Part shown: in pieces, positions 36,905 to 44,775 of the stretch
How positions within the stretch are numbered: the first letter of the stretch is position 1
How the letters are laid out: every line of letters begins with the position of its first letter
Origin: Bacteroidales bacterium
GTDB taxonomy: Bacteria > Bacteroidota > Bacteroidia > Bacteroidales > UBA932
Direction: 5' to 3'
DNA: 46,331 nucleotides
NCBI GenBank assembly: GCA_012744435.1
Contig: JAAYCA010000059.1
Span: forward strand, 1 to 46,331
Made by a program: the position numbers and the translations under genes
The notes under the pieces: model-generated
Seen by the model: the letters and a program-made list of their open reading frames with translations, nothing else
Databases searched by the model: none
Told to the model about the DNA's origin: nothing

Positions 36905-39900
36905 TTAGAAGTTGAACTGTGCGCCGATGTTGACAACACGGGTCATCGGATAGCGTACGCCATAGTCCAGGCCGGTACCCGGAGCCTCCGGGTCGTTGCC
37001 ATCGAACTGGGAGAAGGTCAGCAGGTTCTGGCCGGACAGATACACCCGGATGTAATTGAAGAACGGCAGGTGCTGCGACTTGTTGAAAGTGTAGCCGATC
37101 TCGACGTTCTTCAGTCGAAGGTAGCGGGAATCGACCAGCCAGGCCTGGGAGTCGCGGTTGTTGTGCACCCGGTTGGTAAAGGAGATACGCGGCAGGAGGG
37201 CGTCAGGGTTGTCCTCCGTCCAGGAGTTGTCCGCCACCCACTGGGTGAGGGCCGAGGTGTTGGTCGAGCCGAACTGGTCGCGGAAATATCCGTTCAGCAA
37301 ACGGCTCACATGGTCGGCACCCGTTCACAGCATGGAGAAATCGAGGCCCTTCCAGTGGAAGGAGGTATTCAGGGAGAACGTGATCTCCGGATTGTCGGTA
37401 TAGCCGAGCGGTTTCTGGTCGTTCTGGTCGATGACGCCGTCGCCGTTCAGGTCCACATAGACAGCGTCACCGTATTTGAGGGCAACTATCTGGTCCGGCA
37501 GGTCCGCGCCGTAGGCCGCCTTGTAGCGCTCCTCCGTGCCCTCCTGATAGTACTCGAAGAGGTCATAGCCGAAACGCTGGCCGACCGGGAGGCCGGTGCG
37601 GGACAGATAATCATACATCGGCGGGACTTCGAGCATTTCGATGACCTTGTTGCGGGCAAAAGCGAAGTTCGGGGAGATGGAATAGCGGAAGTCGCCGATC
37701 CGGTCTTCCCAGTTGAGGGTGACCTCATAACCGCGGTTCTTGACCCGGCCTTCGTTCACGTAGCTGGCGGGCAGGGACGTGACGGCAGGCAGCGTGGATG
37801 CATTGGACACGAGAATGTCCTGGCGGTCTTCCCAGAAGAAGTCCACGTAGGCATGGAGACGGTCCCGGAAGAAGCCGGCGTCCACGCCGAGGTTGATCTT
37901 GGAGGCGGTTTCCCAGGTCACGTTCGGGTTGCCGGCGGTGAGTTCCTTGACAGCCTGTAGCCAGGTGGGGCTGGTGCCGAAATTGGCGCCGCGCTTCTGC
38001 GGGTTGACCGTCGTGGCGCCCTGGTAGAACTGCCAGGCGCCGGGCAGGTACAGGAAGCGGGCGCCGTTGGTGCTGTCGTTACCGACCAGGCCCCAGGAAC
38101 CACGGAATTTCAGGTAGCCGATGACGTTCTTGACGGGCTCCCACCAGGGCTCGGCAGAAGGGATCCAGCCCAAGGAAACAGACGGGAAGACGCCATAGCG
38201 CTTGCCGGGGGCGAAGTTTTCCGATCCGTTGTAGCCGATGTTGAAGTCGAGCAGGTACTTGGTGTCGTAGTCGTAGGTGACGCGGCCGACGAGGCCGACA
38301 TAGCCCATGGGAATGGACCGATACAAGCTGTTGTCGGAATCCCAGGGATAATAGGTCTTGCTCTGGTTGTATAGCAGCAGGGCGCCGAGGTTGTGCTTGC
38401 CGAAACGGCGGGCGTAGTCGAAACTCGCCTCGGCGTACCAGTTGCGGCTGCCCCATTTGCCCTCGCTGTAGGGAATCGGCCAGGTGATGTTCTCCTTTCG
38501 GAGCACTTCCTGACCGTCCACGAGGGTGGCCACATAGGTGACGCCCGTGCCGAAGCCGTTCTGGCGGTTCTTTTGGGCGGTGTACTCGGAGTTGTAGGAG
38601 GCCTTGGCCTTGAAGCTCAGGCCTTCGGTGATGAAGCCCAGGTCCAGTTTGTACTGGATATCGAAGTTGAGGACGTTGGTGCTTTCGTTCACGTAACCGA
38701 GGTCATAGTAGTTCGAGAGGGCGTCACGGTCGTAAGGACCGACGATATTGGCGTCCGAGATGATGTGGCGACCCTGTGCATCGAGGCCGATGCCGGCGTA
38801 AGGCGTGGCACCCTGCAGATAGCGGAAAAGGAAGCCCTCGCCGCCGCCCATCGTGTTGCGGTCCTGCATGCGGCCGCCCAGGGTGATGGAGATCTGGCTG
38901 CGCCTGGTCACGTCGATATCGAGGTTCGCGCGGTAGTTCAGACGCTGGAAGTTGAAGGTCTCGTTCTTGTTGTTCGAGAAGGTCTTGAACAGGGAGTCCT
39001 GGTTCAGGAAGCCCGCGGAGACGAAGTAGCGGACTTTCTCGGTGCCGCCGTTGACGTTCACGTTGGCCTGTTCCTGCCAGGCGGTGTCTTTCATGACATA
39101 GTCGATCCAGTCCGTGCTCGGGAAGGTGACGGGCATGTCGCCGGTGCGGAAATGCTCCATCACGTCCTGGCTGAAGCGGATGCCGGTGTCGGCGTAAGGC
39201 GTATAGTTGGTGATATTGACGGTGCCGGGCCACTGATTGACGGGGAGGGCGTCGGTGATGGCGGAGTAATTCCACATCTGGCCGTAGGTATAGGAATCCG
39301 CGAAGTCGATGAACTTCGAGATCGTCTGCACGGCGCTGCTCACCGTTGCGGTCACCGAAGCCTTGCCGACCTGGCCGCGCTTGGTGGTCACGAGGATGAC
39401 GCCGTTGGCGCCGCGCACACCGAACACAGCCGTGGCGGAAGCGTCCTTCAGGACGGAGATGCTTTCGATTTCATTGGCGTCCAACTGGGAGAAGGAACGC
39501 TCGACACCGTCCACCAGCACCAGCGGCTCCGCGCTGTTGAGCGAACCGACGCCACGGATGCGGATGACCGGCTCGTCGGCGCCCGGCATACCGGAAGGCT
39601 GCACGGCGGACACGCCGGGGAGGTTGCCCTGCAGGGCGTTGGCCACGTTGGCGACAGGCGCTTTCAGGAGGCCTTCACCGCTGACGGCGGACACCGCACC
39701 GGTGATGGTGACCTTCTTCTGCTGGCCGTACGCGATGACGACGGCATCCTCCAGCGCCATGGCGTCGGGGACCATCGTGACGGTAAGGCTCTGCCCGCTC
39801 ACCTGGACTTGCTGCGTCGTGTAGCCGATGCAGGAAATCTCGAGCGTGGCGCCACGGGGGACGGACGGAAGCACGAAGTTACCATCCAGGTCGGTGACGG

Positions 39901-40066
39901 TGCCGTTCGTGGTCCCTTGTATGACCACACCGGCCCCGATCAATCCTTCTCCGTGTTCATCCAGGACCGTGCCTGTCACGCGCAGATTCTGGGCGAAAGA
40001 ATGTGCGGGCATCAGGAGCAGAAGCCCCAGAAGTCCGAACAGACAAGATAGTTTTTTCTTTTTCAT
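36905..40066 (-). pseudogene. SusC1: SusC-like TonB-dependent transporter with an in-frame TGA stop
   Basis: A full SusC gene of 1,053 codons is interrupted by TGA at 37325-37327 after 913 residues. N-terminal parts are intact: signal peptide ending HSFAQ, the carboxypeptidase-regulatory-like domain (VTGTVLDEHGEGLIGAGVVI), the TonB box (LEDAVVIAYG), the plug (IRIRGVGSLNSAEPLVLVDG) and most of the barrel. The frame before the stop reads WKGLDFSML. After the stop it continues TGADHVSRLLNGYFRDQF and runs to the proper C terminus VVNIGAQFNF with terminal Phe. TGG (Trp) to TGA by one G-to-A change fits family sequences at this point. The product would lack about 140 residues, including the last strands needed for barrel closure. 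SusD1 follows 13 bases later. Confidence 0.9.
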
Positions 40067-40103
40067 CTTATAAGGATTAAATTGAGTGATAAAGATCTAT
40101 TGC

Positions 40104-42491
40104 TCAGCGTGCGAAGAACTCCGCGCGGAGCTGCTGCCAGCGCCGCTCCTTCCACATCGCGTGGCCGCAGAGCGGCTCGCAGTGGAACTGCTTGGGCGCG
40201 CCGACGTGGTTGTACTCCGCGAAATTGGTATGCGGCGGACAGGTCGGGTCCTGCAGGCCGAAGGCCATGTACACGGGGCACTGCACCCGGTCGGTGAAAT
40301 TCTTGACGTCGAAATAGGAAAGGGTACGCATCAGGTCCTCCCGGGCGATGCCGGCGGCATCCGCCGCCTGATAGACCTCGTGCACGGGCCACCAGACGAT
40401 GCGGCCGTAGTCGGGGTAGTCGCCCAGGAAGGGGACGCTCGGCGCGATGGCGCACACGCGGTGGTCCAGGCTGGCGGCGATCCAGGTGAACGCGCCTCCC
40501 TGGCTGTCGCCCCAGGCATAGATGCGGGAAGTGTCCGCCCGGTCGAGCGAGCAGACGAAATCGATGGCGCGGACCACGTCGCAGAACGCGCCGCGATAAT
40601 AGAAATGCTCTTTGCTGTCCAGGCCGCGGTCGATCCAGCGGCCTTCAGGCTCCTTGAAGATGCCCTGGCCGCGAACGCTCACGAGGAACTGGATCTTGTC
40701 CGGCTCGGCGGCAGGATCGTACCAATAGGGGTCGGCCCCGTAGCCCATCAGCTCCAGGGACACCGGATACTTGCCTGGCTTCACGGGCATGCAGAGGATG
40801 CCGCCGGCCGTCTCGCCGCCCAGGGACTGGAAACTGACGCGGTAGGTGTTGCGATGGCTGTCGGAATGCTCCGGGACGAGCTCCATCTTCGCGCGCATCG
40901 GGATGCGGGAGAGCTCCGAGAGCGTCCGCTCCCAGAAAGTGTCGAAGTCCGGCTGCTTGTCCTGCGGACTGCTGATCCGCTCGGGATTCACGCCGATGTT
41001 GAAACGCTGGTGCTCCCCGAGACGGACTTGGTAGAAGCCGGGCTCGAGGCTGCCGAGGTCGAAATCCAGTGCGGCCGGACGGCCGGGACGGATTCTCGCC
41101 GTGGCCGTGCCGAGCAGGAGCGTGTCCTGCGTGCCCATCAGGTCGAGGTCACGCACCAGGGCAAGGGAGACAGCCGGCTTGCCGGCCGTACGCGAAGCGG
41201 CGCGGACGGGCAGTGTGAAGGGCCCTTCGCCGTAGTACATCCAGCTCTCCGGATCCGGCGCCCAGAGGGTGAGCGTCCGGGAGAGGCTGTCGGTGTAGGC
41301 GCGGATGACGCCGAGGGTGCTCTCGTCGGTGAGGTAAACGCCGTTGAGGCCCTGGGCCTCCTGCGGCGGGTCGCCGGCGAGCGCGTCGCCCTCCTGCCAG
41401 AACTGGTGCCCCGGGTTCTGCGCGGCATAGCCGCTCCAGGTCCAGAAGTTGCAGCCGGCGAGGCGTCCGGCCTCGCGCGCGGACGCAAGCACACGTGCGA
41501 ATATGTATTTGTAATAGCGGTCACGCAGGTCGGTGCTGCCGTCGTTGTGCCATTCGAAGCCGTCGCGCGGGAAACCGAATTCCTCGATGACGAGGGGCTT
41601 GCGCAGGTCGTAGGCTTTTTCAATATGCTCGTCGATGTAGGCCGCCGTGCGGGCGAGGGCCCGTTGCAGGGCCTCGTCGGCCGAGTCCCCCTTGAGGTCG
41701 GACTCGGGAGCCCAGCTCCAGTTGTACGGCCAGATATGGATGGTCACGTAGTCGATGTCGGGGCAGTCGTTGAGCCGCGCGAAGAGCTCGATGCTTTCGT
41801 TGCTCCCCATCGCGCCTTCGTTGCCGGTGCTGACCATATGGTTCGGGTCGATGCTTTTGATCAGCCGCGCCGTCCCCTGGACATAGGCGACGAAGTCCTC
41901 GACCTTTGCCGGGTCGTAGGTGAAAGGACGCGGCTCATTGCAGACCTGCCAGGCGAAGACGGCGGGGGAGTCCTTGTAGCGTTCCACCACCCGGCGGACA
42001 TGTTCGTGGAACAGGGCGACCGCCTGCGGGTTGGAAGCGAAAGCGTGCATGGAGGACATATAGACGCCGTAGCCCTCGACGGCGGGATGCGGCTGGCGGC
42101 CGGCTCCGGCCTTCTCCAGCCAGGAACGGTAACCGTCGGGGCTCCACTCCCAGGCGTTGTTGAGGAAGAGGACGGCGCTCATGCCGCGTTTCTGCAGTTC
42201 GCGGAGGACGATGTCCATCCCTTCGAAGTTCTCGTCGGTGGCGAGGATGCGGAGATTGTCGAGACCGAGCCCGTGCAGGGCGTCCAGCTCGGCCTGGAGG
42301 CGCGGCAGGTCGCTCAGGGCCAGCTCGGAGGCATACCAGACATTGGTGCCGATGTAGTAGCAGGGCTCGCCGTCCCGTACGATGCGGCCTTCCTCCACCG
42401 TATAGAAGGTGGCAGACTGCCTGCAGCTGATAAGGCAAGCAGCTGATAATAAGAGAATTAGGACTCTATAGGATAATTTGGTCAGTTTCAC
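40104..42491 (-). CDS. GH5_7-like beta-mannanase fused to a CE7-like acetyl esterase, lipoprotein
   Basis: A 795-residue bifunctional surface lipoprotein, first PUL gene after the regulator. The start is GTG at 42491, since no ATG is available before the lipobox LISC (Cys23). Residues 28-350 form a GH5 barrel with mannanase-type marks: YYIGTNVWYAS, acid/base Glu186 in WQVCNEPRPF and nucleophile Glu304 in VIEEFGFPRD. A beta-rich linker spans about 390-500. Residues 505-795 form an alpha/beta-hydrolase of CE7/AXE1 type. It has the RGQG motif (607-610), nucleophile Ser663 in GDSQGG, Asp748 in GLQDPTCPP and His777 in CGHAM. It is predicted to remove acetyl groups and cut the mannan backbone in one polypeptide. 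Subfamily assignments are by motif. Confidence 0.88.
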   Translation of the reverse strand: MKLTKLSYRVLILLLSAACLISCRQSATFYTVEEGRIVRDGEPCYYIGTNVWYASELALSDLPRLQAELDALHGLGLDNLRILATDENFEGMDIVLRELQKRGMSAVLFLNNAWEWSPDGYRSWLEKAGAGRQPHPAVEGYGVYMSSMHAFASNPQAVALFHEHVRRVVERYKDSPAVFAWQVCNEPRPFTYDPAKVEDFVAYVQGTARLIKSIDPNHMVSTGNEGAMGSNESIELFARLNDCPDIDYVTIHIWPYNWSWAPESDLKGDSADEALQRALARTAAYIDEHIEKAYDLRKPLVIEEFGFPRDGFEWHNDGSTDLRDRYYKYIFARVLASAREAGRLAGCNFWTWSGYAAQNPGHQFWQEGDALAGDPPQEAQGLNGVYLTDESTLGVIRAYTDSLSRTLTLWAPDPESWMYYGEGPFTLPVRAASRTAGKPAVSLALVRDLDLMGTQDTLLLGTATARIRPGRPAALDFDLGSLEPGFYQVRLGEHQRFNIGVNPERISSPQDKQPDFDTFWERTLSELSRIPMRAKMELVPEHSDSHRNTYRVSFQSLGGETAGGILCMPVKPGKYPVSLELMGYGADPYWYDPAAEPDKIQFLVSVRGQGIFKEPEGRWIDRGLDSKEHFYYRGAFCDVVRAIDFVCSLDRADTSRIYAWGDSQGGAFTWIAASLDHRVCAIAPSVPFLGDYPDYGRIVWWPVHEVYQAADAAGIAREDLMRTLSYFDVKNFTDRVQCPVYMAFGLQDPTCPPHTNFAEYNHVGAPKQFHCEPLCGHAMWKERRWQQLRAEFFAR

Positions 42492-42529
42492 GCGCGTAAT
42501 TACATGATTAACGAAGCAAAATTACGCGC
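42492..42529. repeat. 9-bp perfect inverted repeat at the PUL promoter
   Basis: GCGCGTAAT (42492-42500) and ATTACGCGC (42521-42529) are exact reverse complements separated by 20 bases. The outer arm overlaps the predicted -7 box and the inner arm abuts the GTG start, so this could be an operator for the adjacent AraC-type regulator or another factor. Confidence 0.55.
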
Positions 42530-42547
42530 ATCACGCGGCTCAAACAA
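42517..42547 (-). promoter_or_regulatory. Bacteroidetes promoter for the PUL minus-strand operon
   Basis: Read on the minus strand, TTG (42545-42547) is followed after 20 bases by TAATTTTG (42517-42524). This matches the -33 TTG, 19-21 spacer and -7 TAnnTTTG consensus. The start of transcription would fall near 42509, giving a leader of under 20 bases before the GTG. Confidence 0.6.
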
Positions 42548-42580
42548 GTATGATTTTGTCAAATATTGCAAAATATCTGA

Positions 42581-43456
42581 TCATACTATGACTTTTGTCT
42601 TCTTGTAAATCTGACGGAATTCGCGCGGGGACATGCCTCGCTTGGCTTTGAAAATACGGTTGAAATTGGACAGATTGTTGAATCCGCAGGCGTAGCAGAT
42701 CTCGGAGATGTTCTGGGAGGTGTCCACCAGGGCGCGCGCGGCCTGCCCGAGGCGGATGTCGATGAGGTACGAAGACAGCGTGCGGTTGGTGTGCTGCTTG
42801 AAGAAACGGCTGAAGGAACTGGGGCTCATCCCCACCATGCCGGCGAGCATCTCGAGGGTGAGGGGCTCCGCGAAGTGCTCGTTGATGTACTCCTTGACCT
42901 TGAGGACGCGTTGGCTCTCGCGGTCCCGGGGAGCATGGGCGAACGAGCTGCTGGCCAAGGTCTTGTATTCGGATCCCGAGAGCTCGTACAGGAGCATCAG
43001 GCAGTCGATGAACTGCTGGAAGGAGGCTTCTTCCGTGGCGAGCGTGTCCAGGCGGTGATAGACTTTCATGATGGCCTCGACCGGGAAGGAAATGCCGTGC
43101 GCAGCCCGTTCCAGCATCTTCTGGATGCGGGAGAACTGATTCTTGTTCAGAAGGTTGCTGCTGAACAGTTCGGACGAGAACTGGATCGTGATCTCACGGA
43201 TGTCCTCCGAATGGCAGTCCCCCTGTTCCCAGACGTGTTCGAGGTTCTCGCCGGCGATGAGCACCAGGTCCAGCGGGCCGATTTCCTCCACGTTGTCACC
43301 CACGATGCGGCGTACGCCCTGCCCGTTCTGGACAAAATTGAGCTCATACTCGCGGTGCTGGTGCAGCGGGTAGTCGAACACTTTCTTGTGCCGTTCCACG
43401 ATGAAGAAACAGTCGCGCTGGGAGAGGCCGGTGATCTCGGACAGGACGGTAGACAT
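42581..43456 (-). CDS. AraC-family transcriptional regulator of the PUL
   Basis: A 291-residue cytosolic regulator. Residues about 25-110 form a cupin sensor domain (YPLHQHREYELNFVQNGQG, LVLIAGENLEHVW). Residues about 190-285 form the double helix-turn-helix (LTLEMLAGMVGMSPSSFSRFFKQ, ISEICYACGFNNLSNFNRIFKAKRGMSPREFR split across the second HTH). There is no membrane segment, so it is not a hybrid two-component sensor of the usual Bacteroides PUL type. It probably binds an imported sugar. It lies between the mannanase-esterase operon (same strand, 89 bases on) and the divergent epimerase-esterase genes, an ideal place to control both. Confidence 0.92.
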   Translation of the reverse strand: MSTVLSEITGLSQRDCFFIVERHKKVFDYPLHQHREYELNFVQNGQGVRRIVGDNVEEIGPLDLVLIAGENLEHVWEQGDCHSEDIREITIQFSSELFSSNLLNKNQFSRIQKMLERAAHGISFPVEAIMKVYHRLDTLATEEASFQQFIDCLMLLYELSGSEYKTLASSSFAHAPRDRESQRVLKVKEYINEHFAEPLTLEMLAGMVGMSPSSFSRFFKQHTNRTLSSYLIDIRLGQAARALVDTSQNISEICYACGFNNLSNFNRIFKAKRGMSPREFRQIYKKTKVIV

Positions 43457-43472
43457 GGTTTGTTTTTTTCTG

Positions 43473-43480
43473 CAAAAATA
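43473..43480 (-). promoter_or_regulatory. Bacteroidetes -7 box for the AraC-type gene
   Basis: On the minus strand this reads TATTTTTG, an exact TAnnTTTG match 16 bases before the ATG. A -33 TTG is not evident, consistent with an activator-dependent or weak promoter. Confidence 0.45.
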
Positions 43481-43562
43481 GCACTTTTCTGGATAAATGA
43501 TACTTTTTTGTCTTTTTCTTTGCAGAATGCTCGCCGGATGTTCCGAAAACGATCCGAATGCC

Positions 43563-43570
43563 TATCTTTG
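43563..43570 (+). promoter_or_regulatory. Bacteroidetes -7 box for the epimerase-esterase pair
   Basis: TATCTTTG is an exact TAnnTTTG match. It lies downstream of the in-frame ATG at 43558, which therefore cannot be the start, and supports the ATG at 43588. Confidence 0.55.
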
Positions 43571-43587
43571 AGTTCATAACAGCAGCT

Positions 43588-44775
43588 ATGTCCGTGGACG
43601 TGAATACTTTCAGCCTTGCCTTATCAGAGGAATTGAAGCGGAATATCCTCCCGTTTTGGATTCAGCGCATGCAGGATCCCGCCCGGGGCTGGTACGGACA
43701 AATGACCGGCCGGGGCGTGCTGGTGCGGGACGCTCCCCGCGGTGCTGTGCTCAACGCACGCCTGCTGTGGACTTTTTCCGCCGCCTGGCGGGTCACGCTC
43801 TGTCCGGCCTACCGCGCCGCCGCCCTGCATGCCTACCGGGAGATCCGCGACCGTTTCATAGACCGGAACTACGGAGGGGTGTATTGGAGCCTGGACGCCT
43901 CCGGTGCGCCGCTTGATACGAAAAAACAGTTCTATGCCCTTGCGTTCACGGTTTACGGACTCTCCGAGTATTACCGTGCCGGGGGTGACCGGAAGGCGCT
44001 GGACCTGGCGGTAAAGCTCTGGCGTGACATGGAAAAGCACAGCTGGGACCCCGTCGGCGATGGCTATCTGGAAGCCTGCACGCGGGAATGGAAACCCATC
44101 GCGGACATGCGCCTGTCGGAGAAGGACCGCAACGACGCCAGGACGATGAACACCCATCTGCATATCCTGGAAGGCTATACCGCCCTGTATCGCGTCTGGA
44201 AGGATGCGGTGCTTCGCGAGCGGCTGGCTGCGCTGGTGGAGATCTTCCTGAAGCGCATCGTGCGGGCGGACGGGCACCTGGGACTGTTTTTCGACGAGGA
44301 ATGGCATCCCCAATCGCAGACGGTCTCCTACGGCCACGACATCGAGGCCTCCTGGCTGCTCGAGGAAGCGGCGGAACTGCTCGGGGATCCGGCATTGTTG
44401 GCCCGTACCTCTGCCGTGTGCCGCCGCATCGCCGCCGCTTCCCTGGAAGGCTGGAAGCCCGGAGAAGGCATGATCTACGAACTGGACCCTGCCACGGGCC
44501 ACGCCGACGCCGACCGCCACTGGTGGGTGCAGGCGGAGACGGTGGTGGGCTGTTGGAACCGCTTCCAGCGCGATGGCGATCCGGCCTGGGCGGAGCGGGC
44601 GCTGGACACCTGGGATTTCATCCGCCGGGAGATCATCTGCCCGGACGGAGAGTGGTACTGGAGCCGTCGCGCGGACGGGACGGCCAATACGGCCGACGAC
44701 CGTGCCGGATTCTGGAAATGCCCGTATCACAACGGGCGGATGTGCATGGAATTAATGGAAAGAATCGCGTTATGA
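43588..44775 (+). CDS. cellobiose/mannobiose 2-epimerase (AGE family)
   Basis: A 395-residue cytosolic (alpha/alpha)6-barrel epimerase predicted to convert Man-beta-1,4-Man to Man-beta-1,4-Glc, the GH130 substrate, and to act on cellobiose. The start at 43588 (MSVDVNTFS) is chosen over 43558 because the promoter box lies between them. Family marks are NARLLWTFSAAWR, FYALAFTVYGLSEYYRA, NTHLHILEGYTALYRVW with histidines near 190 and 192, YGHDIEASWLLEEA, HWWVQAETVVGCWN and FWKCPYHNGRMCMELM. These match cellobiose 2-epimerases better than N-acylglucosamine 2-epimerases. The stop overlaps the next start by 4 bases (ATGA). It is divergent from the AraC-type gene. Confidence 0.92.
   Translation: MSVDVNTFSLALSEELKRNILPFWIQRMQDPARGWYGQMTGRGVLVRDAPRGAVLNARLLWTFSAAWRVTLCPAYRAAALHAYREIRDRFIDRNYGGVYWSLDASGAPLDTKKQFYALAFTVYGLSEYYRAGGDRKALDLAVKLWRDMEKHSWDPVGDGYLEACTREWKPIADMRLSEKDRNDARTMNTHLHILEGYTALYRVWKDAVLRERLAALVEIFLKRIVRADGHLGLFFDEEWHPQSQTVSYGHDIEASWLLEEAAELLGDPALLARTSAVCRRIAAASLEGWKPGEGMIYELDPATGHADADRHWWVQAETVVGCWNRFQRDGDPAWAERALDTWDFIRREIICPDGEWYWSRRADGTANTADDRAGFWKCPYHNGRMCMELMERIAL

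Noticed and set aside
30815..37327. Stop-codon reassignment or programmed read-through as an explanation of the TAG and TGA
   Set aside because: Intact genes nearby end at ordinary TGA, TAG and TAA, the two broken genes use different stops, and no recoding structure was seen around them.
44088..44771. N-terminal extension of the esterase
   Set aside because: It overlaps the epimerase in another frame. The ATG at 44772 gives a signal peptide and a normal ATGA junction.
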